NCBI RefSeq assembly: GCF_024584805.1
Contig: NZ_CP075715.1
Coordinates: 3,854,526-3,918,525, forward strand
Source: Streptomyces sp. FIT100
GTDB lineage: Bacteria; Actinomycetota; Actinomycetes; Streptomycetales; Streptomycetaceae
DNA: 64,000 nucleotides
Direction: 5' to 3'
The notes under the pieces: generated by a model
Databases searched by the model: none
Told to the model about the DNA's origin: nothing
Seen by the model: the letters and a program-made list of their open reading frames with translations, nothing else
Shown here: piece after piece, positions 42,082 through 51,900 of the stretch
Numbering within the stretch: position 1 is the stretch's first letter
How the letters are laid out: each line of letters starts with the position of its first letter
Program-made: the position numbers and the translations under genes

Positions 42082-43037
42082 GCGGGCACGCGGAGCCGGC
42101 GGCCGAGTACCGGACCGAGTACCGCATCGAGGACCTGGCGCATCACAGCGGCGCCACGGTCCGGACGATCCGCGCCTACCAGGACCGAGGGCTGCTGCCC
42201 AGGCCGGAGCGGCGCGGCCGGTCCAATGTGTACGGGGACACGCATCTGGCACGGCTGCGGCAGATCGCCGATCTGCTGGACCGGGGATACACCCTGACCT
42301 CCATCAAGGAGCTGCTGGAGGCATGGGACGCGGGGCGGGGGCTCGGCGGGGTCCTCGGACTGGTCGCCGAGGTCCAGGGCCCGTGGACCGACGAGGTCGC
42401 GGACCGGATCTCCCGGGAGGACCTGGAGGCGACGTTCGGCGGCAAGCCCGACGAAGAGGCCATCGCCGAGGCGGTGGAGCTCGGCGTGCTGGAGCGCATC
42501 CCGGGCCGGGACGACGAGTTCCTGGTGCCCAGCCCCCAGGAGCTGGCCGTGGCCGCCGAGTTGTATGCGGCGGGCGTGCCGTTGCCGGCAATATCGGGTC
42601 ATCTGAGGGAACTTCGCGGGCAGGTGGAGCACATAGCCACCCGTTTCCTGGAGTTCACCACCGAGCATGTCTTCGCGCGCTACCTCGGCCACCGGCCGCC
42701 GACAGACGCGGACGCGGCGGAGGCGGCGACGATGGTACGGAGGCTGCGACCGCTCGCCCAGCAGACCGTGGACGCCGAACTGGCCAGGGCCATGCGGACG
42801 TTCGCCACCCGGCACCTGCAGCACCATCTGGGCGCGGAGGGCCCGCCTGCCCCCAGCGACCAGCGGCGCCGTGTGGCACTGCCCGTCACGACGATCGATG
42901 CCGTACAGCGGCTGGTTGGCCCTGAGCATGTGGCGATGTTCATCGCGGCCGCCACCGAACGGGAGCTGCATGCAAGGACATTGGACGCACTCACGACAAT
43001 TCACGAGGAATCGGAAGAAGTTGATCAAATACGCTGA
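42078..43037 (+). CDS. MerR family transcriptional regulator
   Basis: 319 residues from the GTG overlapping the hydrolase/SDR stop. The MerR winged helix lies at about 17-85: YRIEDLAHHSGATVRTIRAY, QDRGLLPRPERRGRSNVYGD, LDRGYTLTSIKELLEAWDAG. The long C-terminal part (about 230 residues) is helical and lacks a recognisable ligand-binding fold, as in several actinobacterial MerR-like proteins. Tight coupling to the hydrolase/SDR gene suggests it regulates that gene. Confidence 0.88.
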   Translation: MSGHAEPAAEYRTEYRIEDLAHHSGATVRTIRAYQDRGLLPRPERRGRSNVYGDTHLARLRQIADLLDRGYTLTSIKELLEAWDAGRGLGGVLGLVAEVQGPWTDEVADRISREDLEATFGGKPDEEAIAEAVELGVLERIPGRDDEFLVPSPQELAVAAELYAAGVPLPAISGHLRELRGQVEHIATRFLEFTTEHVFARYLGHRPPTDADAAEAATMVRRLRPLAQQTVDAELARAMRTFATRHLQHHLGAEGPPAPSDQRRRVALPVTTIDAVQRLVGPEHVAMFIAAATERELHARTLDALTTIHEESEEVDQIR

Positions 43038-43049
43038 TCCTTCCGAGGA

Positions 43050-43116
43050 TTGTCCACAGGATCGCCAATTCCCCTTGTGGATAACGAACTTGGCTGTGGA
43101 TCAAACATGTGGATCA
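43050..43116. promoter_or_regulatory. DnaA-box cluster between the MerR gene and kptA
   Basis: Four boxes in 67 bases: TTGTCCACA at 43050-43058 (plus), then on the minus strand TTATCCACA at 43076-43084, TGATCCACA at 43095-43103 and TGATCCACA at 43108-43116. The first two are perfect consensus. The intergenic region is only 137 bases and is AT-richer than the genes. Confidence 0.65.
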
Positions 43117-43174
43117 CCATCGCCGGGATGAAAATCGCGTGGCGGTGCGCTGACGACGGCGGGACTCTGGTGGC

Positions 43175-43732
43175 ATGGACGAAACACGCACCGACGAAAG
43201 ACGCACCGTCAAGGTGTCGAAGTACCTCTCGAAGCATCTGCGGCATCAGCCCGAGCGGATCGGGATCACTCTGGACGAGAACGGCTGGGTCGCGATCGAC
43301 GAGCTGATGCGTGCGGCGGCCGCGCACGGCTTCCGCTTCACCCGGGCCGAGCTCGACCATGTCGTCGCCGTCAACGACAAGCGGCGCTTCACGATCGACG
43401 GCACCCGGATCCGGGCCAACCAGGGCCACACCGTCGAGGTCGACCTGGACCTGCCGGCCGCCGAGCCTCCGGCGTACCTCTACCACGGCACGGCCGCCCT
43501 CAGCCTGGACGCGATCCGCGCCGAGGGCCTGCGCCCGATGGCGCGCCACCATGTCCACCTCTCACCGGACCGGGAGACCGCCACCCGCGTCGGCGCCCGC
43601 CGGGGCCGCCCGGTCGTCCTCTCCGTGGACGCGGGCGCGATGCACCACGCGGGCCATGTCTTCCACGTCAGCGCCAACGGCGTGTGGCTCACGGACGCGG
43701 TTCCGCCGGAGTTCCTGCGCTTCCCCGGTTGA
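43175..43732 (+). CDS. kptA: RNA 2'-phosphotransferase Tpt1/KptA
   Basis: 185 residues. The KptA signature is complete: VKVSKYLSKHLRHQPERIGI at the start, AYLYHGTAALSLDAIRAEGL near 105, RHHVHLSPDRETATRVGARR, and LSVDAGAMHHAGHVFHVSANGVWLT with the NAD-binding residues. The enzyme transfers an internal RNA 2'-phosphate to NAD in tRNA splicing of eukaryotes; in bacteria the true substrate is unknown. No RNA ligase or repair gene is nearby. Confidence 0.93.
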   Translation: MDETRTDERRTVKVSKYLSKHLRHQPERIGITLDENGWVAIDELMRAAAAHGFRFTRAELDHVVAVNDKRRFTIDGTRIRANQGHTVEVDLDLPAAEPPAYLYHGTAALSLDAIRAEGLRPMARHHVHLSPDRETATRVGARRGRPVVLSVDAGAMHHAGHVFHVSANGVWLTDAVPPEFLRFPG

Positions 43733-43831
43733 GCGGTGCGGGGACGCGGGGACCGGGGAGCCGCGACGGGGAGCCCCGGCAGGAAGCCGCGGCAGGAAGG
43801 CTTCCCACGGCCGCACCGTACGCTGGAGCGC

Positions 43832-44779
43832 ATGACGTCTCCTCTGCGCCTCAGCACCGTGATCCTTCCCGTGCACCGCTGGAACGAGGGAGGCCGGGCG
43901 CTCTGGCAGCGAGCCGAGGAGCTGGGTTTCCACGCCGCGTACACGTATGACCACCTGGCCTGGCGGACCTTCCGGGACGGACCGTGGTTCGGTGCCGTGC
44001 CCACCCTCACCGCCGCCGCGGCGGCCACCGGCACCCTGCGCCTGGGCACCCTGGTGACCTCCCCGAACTTCCGGCACCCGGTCACGCTCGCCAAGGAACT
44101 GATCACCCTCGACGACATCTCCGGCGGCCGTGCCACCCTCGGCATCGGCGCCGGCGGCAACGGCTTCGACGCGACCACCCTGCTGAAGGGCGACGAGGAG
44201 CCCTGGACGCCGCGCGAGCGTGCGGACCGGTTCGGTGAGTTCGTCCCCCTGCTGGACAAGCTGCTGCGCGAGCCGGCCGGGACGACGCACGAGGGCCGCT
44301 TCTACTCCGCGACCGAGGCACGGAACGTCCCCGGCTGCGCCCAGCGGCCCCGGCTCCCCTTCGCCGTCGCCGCCACCGGCCCCCGCGGTCTGAAGCTCGC
44401 GGCCCGGTACGGGCAGGCATGGGTGACGACCGGCGACCCGAAGCTGTACGAGGCGGGCACCCCGGAGCAGTCCGTCGAGGCCGTCGCCGGACAGCTCACC
44501 AAGCTGGGCAAGGCGTGCGCCGAGACCGGACGGGACGCGGCGGAGCTCGACAAGATCCTGCTCACCGGCTTCACCCCGGACTTCAACCCCGCCACCGCCG
44601 CGCCCCGGCAGGGCCGTCCGCTGGACTCCCTCGCCGCCTTCGTCGACTTCGCGGGCCGCCACGCCGAGCTGGGCTTCACCGAGATCGTCGTCCACTGGCC
44701 CGTCGCGGATTCCGTCTTCGGCGCCGACCAGCAGGTCTTCGAGAGGGTCGCGACCGAGGCCCTGGCACAGCTGCGCTGA
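43832..44779 (+). CDS. LLM-class F420/flavin-dependent oxidoreductase
   Basis: 315 residues from the ATG at 43832. The luciferase-like TIM barrel is seen in WNEGGRALWQRAEELGFHAA, TLRLGTLVTSPNFRHPVTLA, ELITLDDISGGRATLGIGAG and the C-terminal ELGFTEIVVHWPVADSVF. Such enzymes commonly use F420 in streptomycetes. It is a single gene; the substrate is not indicated by the context. Confidence 0.87.
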   Translation: MTSPLRLSTVILPVHRWNEGGRALWQRAEELGFHAAYTYDHLAWRTFRDGPWFGAVPTLTAAAAATGTLRLGTLVTSPNFRHPVTLAKELITLDDISGGRATLGIGAGGNGFDATTLLKGDEEPWTPRERADRFGEFVPLLDKLLREPAGTTHEGRFYSATEARNVPGCAQRPRLPFAVAATGPRGLKLAARYGQAWVTTGDPKLYEAGTPEQSVEAVAGQLTKLGKACAETGRDAAELDKILLTGFTPDFNPATAAPRQGRPLDSLAAFVDFAGRHAELGFTEIVVHWPVADSVFGADQQVFERVATEALAQLR

Positions 44780-44882
44780 CCCCCCGAACCGGAGAGGGGC
44801 GCGATTACTCCACGTCAGGGGGCGTGCACTCAAATGTGCACCCCCCTGCACCGCCGTGCGCCTGATACGGGAGAATGCGGGG

Positions 44883-45755
44883 GTGACCTCTGCCAACGAT
44901 CCTCTGCCGCTCCTCGCCAACGTCCGGCTGATCGCCACCGACCTCGACGGCACCCTGCTGCGCGACGACAAGTCCGTCTCGGACCGCACCGTCGCGGCGC
45001 TCGCCGCCGCCGAAGAGGCCGGCATCGAGGTCTTCTTCGTCACCGGCCGCCCGGCCCGCTGGATGGACGTCGTCAGCGATCACGTCCACGGCCATGGCCT
45101 CGCCATCTGCGCGAACGGCGCCGCCGTGGTCGATCTGCACGCCGGCGGCAGGCTGATCCAGGCCCGCCCGCTGGAGCGGGCGACCGCGCTCGATGTCGTC
45201 AGGACGCTGCGCGAGGCGGCGCCCGGCACCTCGTTCGCCGTCGAGCTGAGCACCGGAATCCACTACGAGCCGGAGTACCCGCCCTTCCACCTCGACCCGG
45301 GCGCCACCGTCGCCACCGCCGAGAAGCTGCTCAACGAGGACGGCCCCGACTCCGGCGCCCCCGTGCTCAAACTGCTCGCCCACCACGCGCAGCTCACCCC
45401 CGACGGCTTTCTCGACCTGGCCCGCGTCGCCGCCGGCCACCTCGCCTCGTTCACCCGGTCCAGCCCGACCGCACTGCTGGAGGTCAGCGGTCCGGGGGTG
45501 TCCAAGGCTTCCACGCTCGCACTGTGCTGCGCCCAGCGCGGTATCTCGTCGGACGAGGTCGTGGCCTTCGGGGACATGCCCAACGACGTCGAGATGCTGA
45601 CCTGGGCGGGCACGTCGTACGCGATGGGCAACGCCCACCCGGACGTGATCGCCGCCGCCTCCGGCCGGACCGTCGCCAACAACGAGGACGGCGTCGCGGT
45701 CGTCATCGAGCGGATCCTCGCCGCGCGCGAGGACGGGCCGGCCCGGACGTCGTAA
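44883..45755 (+). CDS. HAD superfamily phosphatase, Cof type
   Basis: 290 residues; the GTG at 44883 has a GGGAG site, and an in-frame GTG at 44856 is an alternative. HAD motifs are LIATDLDGTLLRDDKS, FFVTGRPARW, SKASTLALCCAQRG and AFGDMPNDVEML. It is a paralogue of the HAD protein after serS. The 103-base gap before it holds no gene. Confidence 0.88.
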   Translation: MTSANDPLPLLANVRLIATDLDGTLLRDDKSVSDRTVAALAAAEEAGIEVFFVTGRPARWMDVVSDHVHGHGLAICANGAAVVDLHAGGRLIQARPLERATALDVVRTLREAAPGTSFAVELSTGIHYEPEYPPFHLDPGATVATAEKLLNEDGPDSGAPVLKLLAHHAQLTPDGFLDLARVAAGHLASFTRSSPTALLEVSGPGVSKASTLALCCAQRGISSDEVVAFGDMPNDVEMLTWAGTSYAMGNAHPDVIAAASGRTVANNEDGVAVVIERILAAREDGPARTS

Positions 45756-45808
45756 CCGGCCCGGAGGTCGCCCGGTGCGGGTGGCATGACCTGTGCGGCC
45801 GATGGTCG

Positions 45809-46858
45809 TCAGCCCAGTTGGACGCCGCGCTCGGCCAGCCAGGCCACCGGATCCACCGCGGACCCGTAGTACGGGGTGAGCCGCGCCTCGAAGTGCAGAT
45901 GCGGCCCCGTCGAGTTCCCGGTCGTACCCGCCTGCCCGACCCACTGGCCGGTGCTGACGAGTTCACCCTGGTCGACGGTGACCGCGGCGAGGTGGGCGTA
46001 CTGCGTGTACCAGCCGCCCGCGTGCTCGACCACGACCTCCATGCCGAAGGCTCCGCCGCAGGAGACCGAGACCACCCGGCCCTCACCCACCGACCGCACC
46101 GGTGCGCCGATGCCGACGGCGAAGTCCTGTCCCGTGTGCCGGTGCGACCACCGGCCGCCCGCGCTGTCGTACCCGGCCGACAGCGTGTAGTACTCCACAG
46201 GCGACACCCAGTTGGGACCCGCTTCCAGCGGCGGCTGGTCGAGCCGATCCGCTCCGGAGCACTCCCCGGCCGCCGCACTGCGGTTGGCCTCCCCCTGGAG
46301 CATCCACTGCGCCGACTCCAGCTTGGTCTCGATGCCCTGCTTCTGCCAGGCCAGCCTCGATGTGCGCTCCTCAAGGCGGAGCCAGGCGGCGCGCGCCCGC
46401 TCCTCCGCCCTGCTGGCCCGGTCCTCGGCCTTCTCGGTCTGGTCGAGCAGCCGGTTCACGGCGAGGTCCGCCTGCCACGCCAGCTGCCAGCCGCGCATCA
46501 TCTCGTCGGGGTCGTCGGCGAGCAGCAGCTTGGCCGTGATCGCCAGGGAGCCGCCCGACCGGTACTGGGCGCGGGCGACGGCCCCGATCTTGTTGTGCAG
46601 CCCTTCGAGTTCACTGCGCCGTTCGGCCAGCCGCTGCTGGAGCCGCTCGGTACGGGCGCGCTCGATCTCCGATGCGTGCAGACCGCGCTCGTACGACGCG
46701 GTGGCCTTCGCCACCTCGTCATAGAGGCGGAGCACCTCGGATCCGACGGTGGGCCCGTCGTTGGCGGCGGCCGGTGATGCCGGGAGGACCAGCAGCAGGC
46801 ACAGCAGAGGCACGAGCATCAGCCGGTGCCGGCGCCGGTCGCGGTGTTGGTGGCCCAT
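45809..46858 (-). CDS. Secreted M23 family metallopeptidase with coiled coil
   Basis: 349 residues from the ATG at 46858; a start at 46897 is also in frame. A signal peptide (LMLVPLLCLLLVLPASPAAA) precedes about 150 residues of charged coiled coil (ERARTERLQQRLAERRSELE; KAEDRASRAEERARAAWLRL). The C-terminal LytM/M23 domain has the zinc ligands in HRHTGQDFAVG and TGPHLHFEARL. It cleaves or remodels peptidoglycan at the cell surface; the coiled coil resembles EnvC/RipA-type regulators. It is convergent with the HAD gene. Confidence 0.9.
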   Translation of the reverse strand: MGHQHRDRRRHRLMLVPLLCLLLVLPASPAAANDGPTVGSEVLRLYDEVAKATASYERGLHASEIERARTERLQQRLAERRSELEGLHNKIGAVARAQYRSGGSLAITAKLLLADDPDEMMRGWQLAWQADLAVNRLLDQTEKAEDRASRAEERARAAWLRLEERTSRLAWQKQGIETKLESAQWMLQGEANRSAAAGECSGADRLDQPPLEAGPNWVSPVEYYTLSAGYDSAGGRWSHRHTGQDFAVGIGAPVRSVGEGRVVSVSCGGAFGMEVVVEHAGGWYTQYAHLAAVTVDQGELVSTGQWVGQAGTTGNSTGPHLHFEARLTPYYGSAVDPVAWLAERGVQLG

Positions 46859-47030
46859 TCTCGGATCTTCACACCGGATTTGCCCGATTCGCAGCATTTA
46901 GTCGGTGTCGTACGTCCACCTGGCCCAGTCAGGGCACGGGACCGAGCCGGGCGGCGGCCCGGTCCGGCGACATCGACGTCACGGCCCGTCAGAAACGGCC
47001 CGTACCAGGCCGTTCGCACCAGGTGGCCGT

Positions 47031-48884
47031 TCAGGCTTCCGGCTGATCCTCACCGACGGCCGAGCCCGCGCGCGGCTGAAGAGGCGCCTCCCAGATCAGC
47101 GTCGTACCGCCGCCGTCCTCCGCGATGCCCGGCTCGCACCAGCTCGATCCGCCCAGCGACTCGGCGCGCCGCCGGAGATTGCGCAGACCGCTGCGCCGAC
47201 CGCCCTCCGGAATGCCCACACCGTCGTCCGCCACCGACAGCCGCACCCCGGGCTCGCCCTGCGCGTCATCCCGGGCGCCGTGATCCCCGGCTGCGCCGTC
47301 GCCCTGGCCGCCGAGCCGTACGCTCGCGTCGACGACGACCTCGATGCGGGACGCGGCCGCGTGCCGGAAGGCGTTGGAGAGTGCCTCGCGCAGCGCCGCG
47401 ATCAGGTTCTTGCCCGTCAGCTCCCCGACCACCGTGTCGACCGGGCCGAGGAAGCGGTGCGCGGGCTTGAAGCCCAGGGGCACAGCGGCCATGTTGATCT
47501 CCCGCAGCACGCGCGTGCGCAGCCCGGACGGCGCCTCCGCAGGCCCTTGCTGGAGCGCGAAGATGGCGGTGCGGATCTCCTGGATGGTCACGTCCAGTTC
47601 GTCGACCGCCTTGCCGACCCCCTCCTGCACGGCGGGCACCCGAGACTTGCGCTGTGCGCTCTCCAGCATCATCCCGGTGGCGAACAGCCGCTGGATCACC
47701 AGGTCGTGCAGATCGCGGGCGATCCGGTCGCGGTCCTCGTACACGGCGAGCCGTTCACGGTCCCGCTGGGCCTCGGCCATCATCAGCGCCACCGCGGCCT
47801 GTGAGGCGAACTGCGTGGCCAGGGTGCGTTCGGCCTCGGTGAACGGGCGCGCGCCGCGCACCCGCGGTGTGATCAGCGCACCGAGCACCCGGCCGCCGCT
47901 GTGCAGCGGCAGCAGCATGCCCGGCCCGTAGTCGCGCATCACATCGGTGATCAGACGCGGATCGGTGGCGGCGTCCGCGACGAACACGGCCTCACCCGCG
48001 AGCAGCGAGGCGACGGCAGGGCTCTCCTCCGGGACGACGACGCCGAGCGGCCTGCGCGACTGGGGCCCGGAGGCGGCGACGATCTCCAGCCCGCCGTCGT
48101 CGGCCGGGAGCAGCACGAGCCCGGCCGCGGCTCCGGCGAGCCTGCGCGCCTGTTCCGCGACGACGCTGAGGGCGTCGTCCGCGTCACCGCCGGAGAGCAG
48201 CGCGGTGGTGACGGCGACGGAGCCGTCGATCCAGCGCTCGCGCTGCCGGGCCGCCTCGTACAGACGGGCGTTGCCGATCGCGATGCCGGCCTCGGTCGCG
48301 AGGACCCGCAGCATATGGAGGTCGTACGCGCTGAACTCGGCGCCGCCGACCTCGTCGCCCGCGGACCCGCCGCCCCGTTTCTCCGCCAGATAGAGATTGC
48401 CGAAGATCTCGCCCTGGACCCGGATCGGTACGCCGAGGAAGGTCTTCATCGGCGGATGCCCCGGGGGGAAACCGGCGGATCGCGGATCCCGCGTCAGATC
48501 CGCGAGCCGGATCGGCTCGGGGTGGTGGATCAGCGCGCCGAGCAGCCCTTTGCGGCCGTCGGGCGGATGCCCGATGCGCCGCGCCACGTCCTCCGTGACC
48601 CCGTAGGTCACGAAGTCGGAGAGGCCCTTGCCCTCCTCGCCGACGACGCCGATGGCGGCGTACCGGGCGCAGGCGAGCTCCGCCGCGGTCTCGCAGATCC
48701 GGTCGAGGGTGGAGTGCAGTTCCAGTCCCGTGCCGATGGAGCGCATCGCTTCCAGCAGCTGGGGGACGCGGGCCGTGAGCTCGGTGGACAGGCCCTGGAG
48801 ACTGCGGGTCGCCTGGGTGGCGGCTTCAAGAGGCCCTTCCGGGTGCGGGGGCCCCTCGGGATCCCTCATCTCGGGCGCTGTCAT
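47031..48884 (-). CDS. GAF-domain sensor histidine kinase, DevS/DosS-like
   Basis: 617 residues. GAF-A spans about 45-200 (LDRICETAAELACARYAAIG; MKTFLGVPIRVQGEIFGNLY) and GAF-B about 220-370. The HisKA_3 dimerisation box has the phospho-acceptor His in DRDRIARDLHDLVIQRLFAT. The HATPase domain is seen in LREALSNAFRHAAASRIEVV and LSVADDGVGIPEGGRRSGLR. It is cytoplasmic, with no membrane helix. In mycobacteria related kinases sense redox or gases through heme in GAF-A. No response regulator is adjacent, so its partner is elsewhere; its position next to the cytochrome bd operon fits a redox role. Confidence 0.9.
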   Translation of the reverse strand: MTAPEMRDPEGPPHPEGPLEAATQATRSLQGLSTELTARVPQLLEAMRSIGTGLELHSTLDRICETAAELACARYAAIGVVGEEGKGLSDFVTYGVTEDVARRIGHPPDGRKGLLGALIHHPEPIRLADLTRDPRSAGFPPGHPPMKTFLGVPIRVQGEIFGNLYLAEKRGGGSAGDEVGGAEFSAYDLHMLRVLATEAGIAIGNARLYEAARQRERWIDGSVAVTTALLSGGDADDALSVVAEQARRLAGAAAGLVLLPADDGGLEIVAASGPQSRRPLGVVVPEESPAVASLLAGEAVFVADAATDPRLITDVMRDYGPGMLLPLHSGGRVLGALITPRVRGARPFTEAERTLATQFASQAAVALMMAEAQRDRERLAVYEDRDRIARDLHDLVIQRLFATGMMLESAQRKSRVPAVQEGVGKAVDELDVTIQEIRTAIFALQQGPAEAPSGLRTRVLREINMAAVPLGFKPAHRFLGPVDTVVGELTGKNLIAALREALSNAFRHAAASRIEVVVDASVRLGGQGDGAAGDHGARDDAQGEPGVRLSVADDGVGIPEGGRRSGLRNLRRRAESLGGSSWCEPGIAEDGGGTTLIWEAPLQPRAGSAVGEDQPEA

Positions 48885-48904
48885 GCCCTTGAGCCTAATA
48901 AGCC

Positions 48905-51900
48905 CTATTTGCCAGGGAAAGTCGACTCCCGGATCGCGCTGTCCGTCCGGCCGACGACACGACGGCCGACGGAACCTCCGCCGAGACCACCGACGGGGCC
49001 GAGAACGGGACCGGCCACGAGGTCACCGGCACGCTCGCGCTCCAGCATCCGCCGCAGGGGCCCGTCCACCACCGCCAGCTCCGCGTACGGTCCCCGCTGC
49101 ACGGTCCGGCCGTCGTCCAGCACCAGGATCTCGTCGACGGACTCGATCCCGCGCAGCCGGTGGGTGATCAGCAGCACCGTACGTCCCTCCGTGGCGGCCA
49201 GCAGATCCGCGGTGAGCGCGTCGGCCGTGGCCAGGTCGAGGTGCTCGGCCGGCTCGTCGAGGAGCAGGACGGGGAAGTCGGCGAGAAGTGCGCGGGCGAG
49301 GGCCAGACGCTGGCGCTGGCCGCCGGAGAGCCGGGCACCGTGCTCGCCGACCAGGGTGTCCAGACCGGCGGGCAGGCCGTCCGCCCACTCCAGCAGCCGG
49401 GCTCCGGCGAGCACCGCGCGCAGTTCGGCGTCGGATGCGTCGGTGCGGGCGAGCCGGAGGTTCTCGCGGATGGAGCTGTCGAAGATATGGGCGTCCTGGG
49501 CACAGAGCCCGACGAACCGGCGGACGGTGTCCCCGTCGAGCGCCGCCGCGTCCGTCCCACCGAGGGTGTACGTGCCCGCACGTGCGTCGAGGAAGCGCAG
49601 CAGGACCTGCGCGAGGGTGGTCTTTCCGGAACCGGACGCGCCGACGACCGCGATCCGCCTGCCCGCGGTGAGGCTCAGCTCCAGGCCGTCGAGGGCGTCG
49701 CGGTCCTGACCCGCGTGGCGCGCCGCGAGCCCGCGGACCTGGAGCGGGAACGGCGAGGCGGGTGCGGGGGCCGGGTGCGACGGCTCGTGGACGGGCGCGG
49801 GCGCGTCGAGCACCTCGAAGACCCGCTCCGCACTCCGCTTGACCCGCTGGCGGTACTGCACGGCGAGCGGGAGCCCGGTGACGGCCTCGAACGCGGCGAG
49901 CGGGGTCAGGACGACGACCGCGAGTTCGACGCCCTCGATACGGCCCGCGTGGACGGCCATGACACCCGCGTACGCGGCGAAGACGACGGTCAGTCCACAG
50001 GCGAGGGCGGAGAGCCCGGCGCCCAGCGCGGTGGCGGAGGCGGTGCGCGAGGCGATCCGGGTCAGCGCCTGGTCGGCCTCCCGCACGGCGGCGAGCCGGC
50101 CCTTCAGCGCCCCGGAGACGGTGAGCTCGGCCGTTCCGCGCAGCAGATCGACGACCCGTGCCGCCAGCGCCCCACGGGCCGGGGCGAGCCTGCGCTCGGC
50201 CCGGCGGGCGCACGCACCGCTGACCGCCGGGACGGCCACCCCCGCGGCGAGCAGCCCGACGGCGAGCACGGCACCGGCCTCGGGCAGCAGCCACGCGGTG
50301 AACCCGACGGCGCCGGTCCCGACGACGACCGCGACGCCCGCGGGCAGCAGCCACCGCAGCCAGTAGTCCTGGAGCGCGTCGACATCGGCGACCAGCCGCG
50401 ACAGCAGATCACCCCGCCGGGTACGACGCAGTCCGGCCGGCGCGAGCCGCTCCAGCCGCCGGTACACCCCGACCCGTAGATCCGCGAGCATCCGCAGCAC
50501 GGCGTCGTGCGACACGAGCCGCTCGGCGTACCGGAAGACGGCCCGCCCGATCCCGAACGCCCGCGTGGCCGTGACCGCCACCATCAGATACAGGACGGGC
50601 GGCTGCTCCGAGGCCCGCGAGATGAGCCACCCGGACACGGCCATGAGCCCCACGGCCGACCCGAGCGCCAGACTCCCGAGCAGCAGCGCGAGCATCAGCC
50701 GACCCCGCAGCTCCCCAGCCATGCCCCGCACCCGCGCCGCCACCCCGGCGCCCCTCTGGCCGCCCTCCGCCGATGCGGTGGCGGGCCCGCCGTCGTCGGC
50801 GTGCGCCGGGGACGAGGGCCTCAGGGCGGCGGAGGCGCCGAGGAGTTCCAGGGCGCCCGCGGCAACGGGCGAGTGGCCGGGGCCCAGCTCCACCACCCGG
50901 TCCGCGAGCGCCAGCAGCGCCGGCCGGTGCACGACCAGCAACACCGTCCGCCCCACCGCCAGCCGGCGGACCGCCTCCACGATCCCCGCCTCGGTCTCGC
51001 CGTCCAGCGCCGCCGTGGGCTCGTCGAGCAGCAGCAGTGGCCGGTCCGCGAGGAACGCCCGGGCGAGCGCGAGCCGTTGGCGCTGTCCGGCGGAGAGGCC
51101 CGCGCCGTCCTCGCCGAGGACCGTGTCCACACCCCGCGGCAGCGCGGTCACGAAGTCGTACGCCCCCGCGTCCCGCAGAGCCGCCACGACCTCCGCGTCA
51201 TCCGCCTCCGGTCGCGCGAGCCGTACGTTCTCCGCGACCGTTCCCGCGAAGAGGTACGGCCGCTGCGGGACCCAGGCGATCGACTCCCGCCAGCGTTCGA
51301 GGTCGAGGGCATCCAGAGCCGTGCCGCCGAGCGTCACCCGCCCCTCGGCCGGCGGCACGAACCCCAGCACCACATCCAGCAGCGTGGACTTTCCGACGCC
51401 GCTCGGACCCACCAGGGCCACCACTTCGCCCGGCTCGACCACCAACGAGGCCGAGTCGAGCGACGGCTCCGCCCGGCCCGGACGCCGGACCGTCACCCCG
51501 GAGAGCTCCAGCCGTACCGAGCCGGCACTTCCCGTGCCCCCGGCCCGCACGGGTGTCTCCAGCACGTCGAAGATCTCCTCCGCCGCCGAGAGCCCCTCTG
51601 CCGCCGCGTGATACTGCGCGCCGACCTGTCGGAGCGGGAGATACGCCTCGGGCGCAAGGATCAGCACCACGAGGCCCGTGTACAGATCGAGCTCTCCGTG
51701 GACGAGCCGCATCCCGATGCCGACGGCCACCAGCGCCACCGACAGCGTCGACAGCAGCTCCAGCGCGAACGAGGAGAGGAAGGCGATCCTCAGCGTCTTC
51801 AGCGTCGCCCGCCGGTACTCCGCCGTGATCGTCCGGATCGACTCGGCCTGCGCCTTCGCCCGACCGAACACCTTCAGCGTCGGTAGCCCCGCCACCACAT

